Assembly (NCBI RefSeq): GCF_000471905.2
Contig: NW_006498549.1
Location: 3,504,976 to 3,568,975, forward strand
DNA: 64,000 nt
From: Amborella trichopoda
Taxonomy: Eukaryota; Streptophyta; Magnoliopsida; Amborellales; Amborellaceae
Direction: 5' to 3'
Positions within the stretch are counted from its first letter, which is position 1. The number at the start of each line of letters is the position of its first letter. Shown in pieces: positions 10,095 through 21,398 of the stretch. The position numbers and the translations under genes are program-made. The notes below the pieces were generated by a model. That model searched no databases. It saw only the letters and a list, made by a program, of their open reading frames with translations, and was not told the origin of the DNA.

Positions 10095-11722
10095 GAATTT
10101 GCCCCAAACATTGGTGGATGATCAAAAGTAACCATAAGTGCTGAAAATTAAGATTAAATTGAATTAAAAGAAATTAGAAAATAGGGTGCAAAATGAAAGA
10201 TTTGCCTCTTCCTAACAATTTGTGGAATTTCAGAATAGTCCATGTGTTGCCCTAGAACGTGCATGATTCTTCATGGATGATCCAGGGTCATTTTAATGCC
10301 TGGTTGATCGAAAGATGATTTTTTTCTTGTAGGGCTCGCCATGGCGATCGATTTGATACCAACTTTGAGCCATGGATCATGTTTTTAGTGTGTGATCATG
10401 TGACTTGAATTTTGGTTGAATCTTGAAATTTTGGATCGATAGTGTTCTCATTACTTAATTTTTTTCTATTATTTCTTTGTTGGATAACACTGAGCATGCC
10501 ATTTTGATGACGAGGCAACAAACGCAACTCGATTCTGTGCCCGAACGAAGATTTTGCAACTTTGGAATTTTTGTCGGAATCTGAAATTTCGGCGATGGAA
10601 TTTACAGTCACTTCATCAACTTTGTGTGTAGAATCTAACAGTGCATGAAGAACATTTTAATATCAACTTTGAGCCATGGATCATGTTTTTAGGGCACAAT
10701 CATATTTTTAAGGCACGATCATATGACTTGAATTTTGGTTGAATCTTGAAACATCAGATCGATAGTGTGCTCGTTCCTCAATGTTTTTTTGTGATTTCTT
10801 CACTGGATCACATTGAAAACGACATTTCGATCACGGGGCAACAAACGTAGCTCGATTTCGTGCCCCGATGAAGATTTTGCAACTTTGGAATTTTGGCCAG
10901 AATCTGGAATTTCGATGACAGAATTTGCAGTCACTTCATTAGCTTCGTGTGCAAAATATACCATTTATCATGCATGGGGTTTGGGTCAGAGATAGCCCGA
11001 GACCTTACGTACGTGATGGAATTGGTCTCACGTTGATCGGGCTAGCAAGCAGCGTGATTTGGCCGTGCCAGCGAGGCATGACGATGCTGATTTTTCTGCA
11101 CTTTCTTCACAGATCAGCAATTTCTCTCTAGCTTTTCTTCACGCTTGGACGTCATCGTGGGGCGTGCCACATATCTAAACGCTCATCTTGATGAGACAAA
11201 TATGCTCACAAAATTTGGGCTTGATCCGACCTTTAACAAGTGAGATACGCGTGTCGAAAATAACTGGTCGTAACTGTCCTTTCAGTGGTATGAAGTTGTT
11301 GGGTGGCCGTACGGGAATAGCGTGCGACTCCTCTTGTTTTACTCTTTTACCTATAACTTCTTCTTGGACTGTCTGTTCAAGCTGAAATTTGACTTCTGGG
11401 GGTTTTCAATCGTGCCGAATCCAATGGTGGTGGTCCTCTAGCAATTTGAGACACCAAAAATGTAGCTCTAGTTATGGGGTCCATTTCAAGGTCCATTTCT
11501 TCTTGGACTGTCTAGTTATAGGGTCCATTCTGTTGAAACTGTTTCTCAGTTTACAATGCCCTAGACATGTCGAAATGCGACGAAATGTGGCAGGAGACTT
11601 TTGAGAGACCTCATGAAGATCTTGACCAGTTTTTGGGCTATTATGAGCCTGTCAAGATTTTAACTATTTGCTAGACTTTTATTAAACAGGGGCCCCAAGA
11701 TGATGAAAAATACCTTTCAACA

Positions 11723-13861
11723 TAGACCAAGAAGCGGTTTCAGCAGAATCGGCCTCTAACACCTTGAAATTGACCCTATAACTAGAATTATATTTTCGGT
11801 GTATCAATTTGTTGTGGGACTAGCGCCATTGGATCCGACACGATTGAAAGCCCCCAAGGGTTAAATTTCTGCTTAAACAGACATCCTAGGAAGAATTTTT
11901 CAGCAAAATACTAAAACTGGAGGAGTCGCACACAATTCCCGTGCAGCCACCCTACAACTAAGCTCCATTAAAGGGATAATCATGAGTAGTGACATTCGAC
12001 CCTCATATCTCACCCGTCTCAAGTCGGATCGTGCTCAAATTTTGTGAGCATGTTCCTCTCGTCAAGATGAGCGTTTTGATATGTGGTACGCCTCGCAATG
12101 AAGCTTGAGTGCAAATAAAAGCTGGAGAGAAATTGCTAATCCGTGAGAAAGTTACAGGAAAGTCAGCGGCATCATGCCTCACTCGAGCGGGCAAATCATG
12201 ACATTCGCGAGCCCGATCGACGCAAAACAAATTCCATTATGTGCGTAAGGTCCATGGCTATCACTGGCCTGAACTTCATACATGATGAATGGTCAGATTA
12301 CGTACATGAAGCCGATGAAATGACTATAAATTTCGACGTCATAATTTCAAATTCCGGCATACACGGCAGTGGTAGTGTTTCTCTTCTTTCTCCTTGGTTT
12401 GGGTTTCTTCAAAGGCCATACACGACAGTGGTAGTGTCGTGCATGCCTCTCTCTCTCTTCCTGTCTTTCCCTCTTGTGGTCCCACAAGTCACCCATGGCG
12501 ATGGAAGCATCATGTGCGAGTTCTTCCTGCCTTCATTTCACGCGGCTCTATCTCTCAACGAGATTTACAGATGGTGTTGCTCATCACCGTCCGCAGATGT
12601 ATCCTCGATATCTCAGCGAGGAACGCGGGTAGTGAAGCATATTTCCATCCGCGGGAGCTTCACCTAGTCACGTGACTATTGCAGGTGGCGATGTCCATTG
12701 TCGTTCGTGAAGGGTTGCGGCAATACCCATCATCGTCTACGAGCTTCACTTTTGCGCTTGGTGCCTATTGCCGTGTGAATGCTTCTTTTGCTCGCTCGGT
12801 GCCCATCGCCGCACGCATGCTCCTTTTGCGCCTCTCTGCGCCTATCGCCGTGCGGAGGCTTCCCTTGTGTCCCTCGCCTATCACCGTGCGCTCCAGGAGA
12901 GGTAATCGCCGTGTGACTTTCGAGAAGTTATCACCGTGCACCTCACCAGAAGTTATTGACGCTCGCAAGGGATGTGTTGCCTTCTCGCATTGCTAATAGG
13001 CGATGCTTATTGTCGTCCACAGGTTTCTCTTGTGTTCCACGTCTAGGGCCGTGTGCTTCACGGGGAGCTATTGTTGTGAGCCTCGTCAGAAGCTATCACC
13101 GCCCGTAAGGGACGCGATGTGTTCTCCTGATGCCAACGACAATGCCCGTCGTCGTTTGAGATCTTCCTCCCTCCGCCGTCTCTCTCTCTCTCTCTTCGTT
13201 CCCTTTTCTTCTCTCTTCTTCCCTTTTCACTTGGCTAAGGGTAGACTCAGACTAGTATAGTCATAGCGGTCTAGTGGTCGAGCAGTATTCCCGTTGTGCT
13301 GGTCCTGAGTACCATGCCCATCTTGCTGCCACCCCAGATTGAGACAGTCATATCGGCCTTGGTTTCGAGTAGCATTACTGCCATGTTGGTCCAGAGTACT
13401 ATGCCTGTCTTGCTACCACTCCGAGTCGATCACTGTCCAGCTATGATTCTAGTCTTGTCCCTTTGCCAAGTTCTCCTCTTTTCTATCTTTATTTGAACCT
13501 TCCACTTCATCATTCTCTCATATGAACGTACATTGCCCTAAGACAAGGGTGGGTCCTTTTGGCTCAGTCGTCTTGAAAATTAACCATGTTAGTGTTGTGC
13601 AGAAAACAAGGTGATCGAAAGTCAAGGGAGGCGATTCCGAAGTAGCTAAAGTAGTTGGGGGGCTTTCTTCGTATTCTAAGAGGACGCCCATGCGAGCCTG
13701 CCCGAGTAAGTTGCGAACCCACCTTAAATTTCTCTCTCAGCGGTTGGTATACCTATCCTTGCTCTTGAGCAAGGTTTTTGAGGGAGCGATCTCCTCTAAA
13801 ACCCGAGATACGTGCTGTCAAATCATTTAGATCCAGACGGCGAGATCGAAGCACCTAACTA
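11723..13861 (+). repeat. Tat-family LTR fragment, head-to-head with LTR A
   Basis: This is a plus-strand LTR lacking its first ~170 bp. It starts at the point matching about 28,268 in element B and ends CACCTAACTA at 13,861. About 500-640 bp, including the TATA region, is missing near 12,355: the sequence jumps from the match to 28,880 directly to the match to 29,524. A 38-bp-type array is present at 12,680-13,000. No primer site follows the 3' end, so it is a 3' or solo LTR. The simplest reading is that element A inserted into it. Confidence 0.85.
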
Positions 13862-15160
13862 ATCATGGGGGCTTACCACCAATTTTTTATGTGTATCCTG
13901 ATGAGTATTCAAGTTTGGTCGAAAACTCAATCTGTGATGAAGAAGTTGGTGAACCTACATTTGATGAAATGAAAGAAGAAGGTCCTATCTTCAATTAAAA
14001 ACATGCTATAGTCTAGGAAGAAAATGGTAGTGATGGTGTGTTTATGATGGTGAAGATGGGGATTATTACATTGGGCTATTGTTTTGTTTTTAGTGGAGAG
14101 CCCCAACAAACAATTCACCAAGTTCTAATGGAAGGAGGTGATGGTTACAATGCATTCATCTTAACCCAATTTAAACTTTGTAAGCGAGTTATCTCAGGTA
14201 TGTTCATGGACAATAATATTGTACACAGATGCAAGCTTCGAAAAAATAATTATGCAATTCACTTTGCTCCTTATTCCTTTTCGTTTATAGAACAACAACT
14301 TCACTGTTTGCTCTTGTTCATTGTGAACATCTATTGGGTCTCATCAAAATTGGGGAAAAGTGCATATTCCATTTTGATGATAGACATGGGAATCTAGCAC
14401 TATTTTTTATGGCAATTAAGTATTGTTTATATTGTTGACGTGAAAATAAGTCTGCGTATAACTTTCCTATCATAGATGGCCTGGTATATCTAGGATTAGA
14501 ACCAATTGAAATCTATGGAAAATATAGGTAATCTCTTGAGTGATATGGTACACTAGAATGGGCTTTTTCTATTTGGACAAAGAAGCATGCTCTTGATAGA
14601 GGTTAAGCAGTAAATTGTGTCCCATGGCATAATGAAGCTTCGTATTGGGAAGACATACTTTCCCTTACTAATTTTCCATGTTGTATTTGCTAAGAATGAC
14701 ATGAAGGGGCCTCATGATCTAGTATTATTGAATGTTTTATTGAGAGGTTGCAATGCGTTTCCTGTTTTATTTGGTCCAAACTAAGTGATTGTGTTCTCTG
14801 TCGAAGACAATTAATTGGAATTGTGCATTCACATACTCATGAAGTATCATTCCAAATGTAAGTCAGCCGCTGACAAGCATCACTCGCATAGGATTTTTTA
14901 TGTAGGAGATTTTGAGTGGGTAGTCATTTTTGTTAGGCATTTTTTATGCACTTGTTTCCCAGATGTGAATAAAAGAGGAGGCGATCGCAACCAAGACCCA
15001 TAGGTAACAGACATGCCTATAGGCTATGGAACCCCGCGTGTGTATAAACCTTATTTTGAACAGCCATGGTAATCTTGTCATCTTGGCTCCAAAAGGTGTA
15101 CATAAGCCTTTTATGACATCCCAAGAGCATCCCTCAAGTTTCATCTCGATCTTGTAAACA
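13862..15160 (+). pseudogene. decayed gypsy-type pol, ending in integrase C-terminus
   Basis: AT-richer sequence with scattered coding traces on the plus strand. The best segment (14,830-14,935) reads MKYHSKCKSAADKHH and then FYVGDFEWVV. This resembles the linker after the integrase core in several plant Ty3/gypsy lineages (K..AD.HR.......VGD.VWV). Earlier open pieces (13,880-13,995; 14,038-14,397) have no motif I can name. It is full of stops. It may belong with the LTR-like stretch that follows. Confidence 0.35.
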
Positions 15161-16306
15161 TACGAGGGAACAAGAGAAGAATTAATTCAGAGTACAACTC
15201 TATAATGTGCACAAGGTGAACCATAGCTAAAATTCCCTGATATTGATCTCTGATGGTCATCAAACCACCACAGATGGATTGAGTAGGCCAAGATAAGTGT
15301 ACTTGTCAATTTTCTGCTCAAACGGACCTTTCAAGATCCAACTTTCCCAAAATGGCGAGGCCTTTCCCTATTCACTTGCTGCCCCAAGGAACCAATTTCC
15401 AATTATGAAAACTGAGTTTTTCAAAAACATGCATTCTTGTGAGAACTGTATCTCCTTCGTCTTAAAGCGAATCAAGCTGAAATTTTAGTATGATGTTCCT
15501 TTCATCAAGATGAAAGTTTTGATATATGGCATGTCCCGAGATTCATCCAAAACGGGATAAACCCTATAGAGAAGTTTGTACGAAATACTTTAAGCATAAT
15601 TTTGTATGCAAGACATCTCCTCGCTCCGACAAATGTTCAGTGGAACCCCAAGATCGGATGACCTCGAAAATGGACCCATTGCAACAGTGACTCGAAGGGC
15701 TTTGATTTGAGCTAAGATTTGCTCGAAGTGAAGGTCAGGAAGACACTGAACTAAAGCTCAGTAGTCGGAAAACCTTTTTTTTGCGACTCTCAAAACTCAT
15801 AAAGTGATCAATCTGAGTCTAAATAACGTGATTTTTGTTGCAAAATTATCACTTCGATTTCCTATTCGATTGAAGACTAAAAAAGAAGACTAGAGGCCCA
15901 ACAAATCAAGCTAGATTGAAGATTTATGAATTCAAGTTTATGTGTTTGGCCAGAATTTTAAAAACATAAGCAAAACTCCACATCAACACACAAATCATTT
16001 ATTAAAATGATTATCTTGGATCGATCTACATTTCTACGACGATAGATCGCCGAAAAGGTCATCAAAACATACAGAAAAAGGGCCTAAACCATATGAAAGA
16101 GAAAGTGCCCCTTTTGAGGGACTCTTTTGTCATTTTAATACTTTGTAAGAGTCAAAATTAGTCATAATTTTCACCCAATTTCGAAATTTATTTTTTATTC
16201 CTTTAATTTCTATTTTTAAGCAAATAGGTTAAGCTTTTGAGTGTACACCCTTGTTTAAGGGATACCTCTATAATTCAAGAGAGAGGAGAGAGAAAAATTT
16301 TACCCC

Positions 16307-16510
16307 TTGAGAGAATACCCCTACCCATTGTACACCCTACTCATGTCAGACACCATATACCCTACTATACACCATAAACCCTACACCTTACCATACACTT
16401 TACCGCCCACCATACACCCTACACCCTACAGCCTGCACCCTACCATACACCCTATATCCTATCATACACCATACATACCCCACCATACATCCCATTCCCT
16501 AAATCCATAC
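16307..16510 (+). repeat. ACCCTA / CACCATA short-unit array
   Basis: About 200 bp of degenerate 5-7-bp units such as ACCCTAC, CACCATA and CACCTTA, just downstream of the TATA-like box of the distant LTR. It superficially resembles plant telomere sequence but lacks regular CCCTAAA units. Confidence 0.7.
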
Positions 16511-16599
16511 CTTAACACATATCTCTCTCAAGTCGTCTGTCTTCTTATCGCCAGATTCTCAAGCCTAGTTGTCTGTCCCTAGTCACCGGTTTGTCCCAC

Positions 16600-17170
16600 C
16601 TAGGTATCTCTCTCTCTCATCTGTTTGTCCCACCTAGGTATTTTCTCTATCTCAGATCGACAGCCAAGCTGCCGACCTCTTTCCCCCTTCTCTTTCTCTC
16701 TCCAAATCAGTGGCAAAGCTACCGGCCTCTCTATCTTTCTCTCTCTACGGACTAATGGCCTCCCTCTCTCTGTTACTCTTTCTCTCTCTTCTCTAGACCG
16801 TGACCAAGCCACCAACCTCCACTCTCTCTCTCTCTGACAGACCGACAGCAGCTACCGTCCCCTTCCCCTCTCTCTCTCTCTGACAAATCGACGGCAACCG
16901 TTGTCCCCCTCCCCTCTCTTGCATTTGTCTCTTTCTCTCTCTGTTCTTCCCCTCTCTCTCTTTCATTTCTCTCTTCCTTCCTCCCTCTTCTCCCCCCTCT
17001 TTATCTTCTCACTCTCTTTTCTTCCCTCTTTCTCTTCTCACTCTCTTCCTCCCTCTTTCTCTTCTCACTCTCTTCTCTCCCTTTCCCTTTCCCCTCCCTC
17101 TTTCTCGTCTTACACTCTTCTCTCCTTCTCTTTTCCCTTTCTCTTCTCTTGTTTCCTCTTTCCATTTAAT
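16600..17170 (+). repeat. pyrimidine (CT)-rich low-complexity tract
   Basis: Long runs of ctctct and ttctcttcc. The overlapping Leu/Ser/Phe-rich ORFs (16,625-17,242) are by-products of this composition. Confidence 0.85.
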
Positions 17171-17385
17171 TTTTCTGTAAACAAGCTATGTTTACTCTCT
17201 GTTGTCTTATTGTATCCACTAGCTCCATACTCTTATTTGTAAGTGTTCCTACATTTCATGTGGCTACACGAATCATATTTATTTAAGCTACCTTCTTTAT
17301 ATGTGAAACTAGTTTCTTTATATATGCTCGTCTAGAATGTTGAGTGAACCATTGCCTAGTTTTCACCCAACTAGGTGGCGCTGGT

Positions 17386-20300
17386 GGACATCCCTATTCC
17401 TAAACTATTTTCCCATCAATAGAAATTAAATAAAATAATTTCATTCAAAATATAGTACTTACTAAAATTATGCACAAGCTTTCTCATGCTTTCCAAAAAT
17501 CCTTTAAAAGCTTCCTCAAGGTAAAATCTTTCCAAAACACTTCAAAGCTTTCTCTTCAAGCCAAAGCTTAAATTAACACAAGGAAAGTTTCATTAGGGTG
17601 GGGTGTGCCACCCTAGGTGGTACTTCATGGGCTCCACTCACATGCAATAGTGAGCCCATTAACATATTGGGCCTCCCATGTAATATTAAAATTATTAAAA
17701 TTAATTATATAATTTTTAAAAATCCATGAAATCAAATTTGAATATTGAAATCAGTAAAAAATCAATATCTCTGTTTTTATAAATCCAAATTTGATAAATA
17801 AAACATCTAGATAGCTAGAAAATTCAAATAATAATTATAAAAATCGTATATAATTAAAACAAACATAATTAAATTCATCAGATAAGAAAATGATCTATAT
17901 GGTTTAGGAGTTATATGTGTAATCACAAGCAATGGTTAGATAATAATATGACGGTTTAAAATGATTTTCATAAAGACTTAGTGGACCTCGCAAGACTAGG
18001 TGGTTTTTATAAAACCATATTCATAGACTTAGGTTTTTCTCAAATCATCTAATTTAATTTTAAAATACATGTTTAGCTTTCATAAATAATTTTACCACAT
18101 TCACCCTTAATTTCCTATCAAGTCAAGTTCATGGCCATAAAAACAAATCATATATACCATCTCAGAATTTTTTTCAAAATAAAGCATTACTAAATGATGG
18201 TTATTAAAACTATGACAAAAGACCTCATTTTGGGCAACTATGGAGAATTTATCAAGAAATCATTATCATATGCAACACATCATATTATAGACATTATTGG
18301 GAAGATAGTCACTAAAATCGAGCTCCATCAGAACACTCCCTTCGTGCTTACATATTTGAAAGAGCTACACTCATCTCTCATGTTTTATCCTTAGGACTCA
18401 AAGCCCTTGATCAAATCACATCTCCATGTGTATTACTACCTTAATTAGTTCATGCTTTAGCTCAAGGAAGCACTAAAACACAAGGTATTCACAAATCAGC
18501 TCTTTCAAATTTGTTAGCACCCATCACTTAATGTCCATATACTCCATACATATGTACAAAACAATTAGCTAAAATAAAACCAAACCATATTAAGCAAAAA
18601 ATTTAAAAGTTTGTGAATCCTCTTTCCCTATATGAGCTTACCATGTAATGTGGGATATATTTCTTACTTCAAAACCATGTAGTGTGATACATGGGCTTTC
18701 TTGATTCATTCTTTTTACTTGTTTGACAAACTTTTGAGATCTTGGAAGTGCATGCAACAGATAGAGAATATATTAGACATTGGTTTCGCATGTCACGAAG
18801 TGTCCATCTCTTTGGCATTTGGATTCTCCTTGTCTCACACCGTGAAGAAATTCTCTTCTGCATCCCATCATTTAAAATATCATAAATTTGATTCTCCTAT
18901 TGATCTTTAGCATTTTTTTCCTACCACTAAGTCTCTCTTTATATCCCTTCATCTTAAAGAAACCAAGACGCTTCTATTTGTATCGTGTTTCTTCTTCTTT
19001 CTGCTATTCCCAGATCAAAAACTCTTCATATAGAGTGTCATATCTTGCCAACTCTGTATTACATCTCTCTGAAGTTTTATTATAATAAACCATACTCATG
19101 GCACACTATAAAACTTTTTTAAATGAGTTCTAAAAAGGTCTCCATAATTAGGAATCCAAAGAGGTGTCTTATCATGATGCATCTTTTAATTTACTGCATA
19201 GTAGAACTTGGGCATCCCATGATAAAAATATGATATCTCTCAACTTACAAAGAGTTTATCTCCAAATCCTTTTGATTATTGAAATAGACTCAAAAATATA
19301 AAGCAGTCCTCAGTTCCACCCATAAATCATACCATTTAGTTAGTTTTCATTTTTGTGACATTTACGCCACAATGCAATTTTCTCAGTAGAGAATTAGGTT
19401 GAGCACCTCTCAATAAAAATTTGTTTATCTCAATCATCAAAGAATTTATTCCTGAAATATTTTGTGTTGAAAACTAGACTCAAAACTAAATCATAATATC
19501 ATGGTGTGAATCCAAAATAATATTTTTCTTTAGAGAAATAAATAAGTGACATTCCCGTCACAAAATAAATCATATTGCATCATTCCATGATGAATACTAT
19601 CTTATAAAATTGTATTTTCTCTCTACCCTCATGGAGTTTCCCTTTCAAACCAATTTTGTTTGAAAGCAGGCACATAAGTTTCCACAAGCTTCATATCATC
19701 TGTTAAGCTGGCTTTATAAATATATTTATTCATATCTCAATGAAGAACATACAAAATTACAGAAAATTTAAGATAACCTCTCTTCAATAAAAAATTTTTA
19801 TTCCTCTCTTTCCACAGTTATTTCTCTTTAAAATAAATTTTATTCGAAAATAGACTCACAGTGGAAGTTTAAAAACCTAGTGTAGACCATAAAACATTCT
19901 GTTAAGAATGGAAATAAAATCATGACTTCTAAGTTATTGAAATAGTTTTCGTTGCCGAAAACAACACTTGCGCACCCTTTAATAAATGGATAATATTTTT
20001 CAAACCCCAAGGATTTTTTTGATAAAACTACTTTTTTTTTAAAAAAGACTCAATGTGATGTATTAAAATCTAATTTCAGCTAGAAATAAATTCTTGTGTT
20101 TGGTAGGAAAAATCGTGAAACTCAATAGACTGTTGCTGGATTTTGCAAGGTCAAAACTAACACCCTTCATTGATGAGCCTATAACTCTTAATTCCCTTAG
20201 GATCTCCCATTGAAATTTTGTAAGTAGATCTTACTGTCAAAGACACACAATATCACTGAATTATGCAATAGAAAAATAGAACGTTATCTTCTTTATATCT

Positions 20301-20499
20301 TTGCTCCATAATAGCCCAGAGTGCTCATTCTGCATAGTATCTTTTTTGGTGTTTGAAAATTCCAATAATTCTTAACAGTAGGTGTATTACGTGACCACAA
20401 AGGTTATTAGCTTTCTTATACTCATTTTCAAGCATGATCTAGACTCAACAAAGAGAGAATATAACTAATGACATCAAGTATCAATAACTTTGATACCAA
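17386..20499 (-). mobile_element. R retrotransposon, internal region unit 1
   Basis: A 3.1 kb AT-rich non-coding internal region, repeated in the same order at 21,399-24,537, 41,795-44,929 and (partly) 45,817-46,370. The minus strand is the sense strand, because a tRNA-iMet-type primer site lies at its right end. Its left end coincides with the purine-rich stretch that precedes the 3' LTR in the other units, so the 3' LTR is missing here. No ORF longer than about 70 codons and no gag/pol motif was found, so it is a non-autonomous LARD-like element. Confidence 0.75.
20487..20498 (-). promoter_or_regulatory. primer binding site, R unit 1
   Basis: The minus reading TGGTATCAAAGT is one to two changes from TGGTATCAGAGC, the complement of the plant initiator tRNA-Met 3' end. 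One base separates it from the LTR, as in units 2 and 3. Confidence 0.7.
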
Positions 20500-21398
20500 T
20501 GAAAGAAAAACTAATCCGGTCTTACCAGGGGATATATATTATTTATTTTTCTGCCTTTCACCTCCTATTTTTTCTTTTTTTTTTTCTTTTCTTTTGGCAA
20601 AGATCACTTATATGGAATCTTATTACAATAACACTAACTTCAAATAAAATAAAACTAACAAATCCATGATCTTAAAAACCTTGATGTCATTAAACCAACT
20701 TTCTTTAAACAAAGAAAATATCCACAATTCTTATGCTTGAGAATATAAAGACAATATAATTAAATATGATAAAAAACAAAAGAGAGTGTTGGAGATTACC
20801 TTAATCGGGTATATTACAACCCACACAGAGTCACCACCATCCAATGGCGTTGGATCAATGATCAACCTTCAATCTCAATCGGGAAAGCAATTTTAAGTCA
20901 ATCCCTCTAATGGAACGACGAACTCCTTTATCACAAATCTCAAACCCTTCGATGAATCCCATTAGCAACCTCGTTTTAGAAAAATATTTCTCTTTTCTAC
21001 CTCAACCTTACAGTTTAAAACCCCAATGAGAGATGAGAGATCGTGAGAGGGTTAAGAGAACCACCATGAGAGAGTTATCCAAGATGAGAGAATAGGGTGT
21101 GCCCCTTAGGGTCTCTTGAGGGAGAGACAGAACCTTTCTTAAGAGAAAGAGAGAGAAATTCTAAGTGGGGCCTGTCCCTTTGTGGGATATGAGAGTGAGA
21201 TGGGAATTAGGTGTAAGAGATAAGGTGTAGAGATTTTGAGTAGAGACAATCTCTTTTTATAGGCTTTGAATAAGATTAGAGTTTTAAGGGTTTTCTTTAG
21301 CTTGTCTCTTCATGTCAGATTGAATATGAACGATTGATCTTTGGTGACTTTTAGGGTGAGAGATTTGAGCTATCCATTTTATAAATAGACCATCAACA
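20500..21398 (-). repeat. R LTR 1 (~0.9 kb)
   Basis: The minus reading runs from TGTTGATGG (21,398) to TTTCTTTCA (20,500). A TATA-like TATAAAAA lies at 21,261-21,254. The right border is uncertain by about 20 bp, because a purine-rich stretch lies 18 bp beyond TG. It contains intact copies of both sites that are interrupted by Tat insertions in LTR 2. Confidence 0.7.

Larger units (their letters stand above)
1..11722 (-). mobile_element. Tat-clade Ty3/gypsy retrotransposon A (3' end outside window)
   Basis: Read on the minus strand, this is a long-LTR retrotransposon: 5' LTR (8,855-11,722), primer site, long leader, gag, reverse transcriptase, RNase H, a second archaeal-type RNase H, integrase and the start of a 3' UTR. 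The RT-RH-aRH-INT order and the extra RNase H are hallmarks of the Tat clade. The same family appears as element B (28,101-41,614), element C (from 55,342) and a solo LTR (25,069-28,057). Gag and pol are interrupted by many stops and frameshifts, so the copy is dead. Its 3' LTR should lie left of position 1. Confidence 0.9.
8855..11722 (-). repeat. 5' LTR of element A (2.87 kb)
   Basis: Read on the minus strand it runs from TGTTGAAAGG (11,722) to CACCTAACTA (8,855). The whole length aligns in order with the plus-strand LTRs at 25,069, 28,101 and 38,348. The terminal CA has become TA, as in two other copies. A TATA box lies at 10,094-10,087 (minus), followed downstream by a pyrimidine-rich stretch and a degenerate 38-bp repeat region. 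ORFs inside the LTR are spurious. Confidence 0.92.
15161..17385 (+). repeat. distantly related gypsy LTR
   Basis: It shares ordered short blocks with the Tat LTRs: 'ctgctcaaacggac' near 15,316; 'gtatctcc' then 'catcaagatga' and 'ttttgatatatggca' near 15,450-15,525; and 'gagagaggagagagaaa' then 'taccccttgag' near 16,280-16,310. These correspond in order to 28,400, 28,545-28,630 and 29,420-29,455. A weak TATA-like box (TATAATT) lies at 16,268-16,274. Downstream are a short-unit tandem array and a long pyrimidine tract. Both ends are uncertain; the right end is where R array sequence begins. Confidence 0.5.

Noticed and set aside
16307..16510. Interstitial telomere tract
   Set aside because: No run of CCCTAAA/TTTAGGG; units vary between 5 and 7 bp and lie within an LTR leader.
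16625..17242. Ser/Leu/Phe-rich ORFs
   Set aside because: Pure consequence of a pyrimidine tract.
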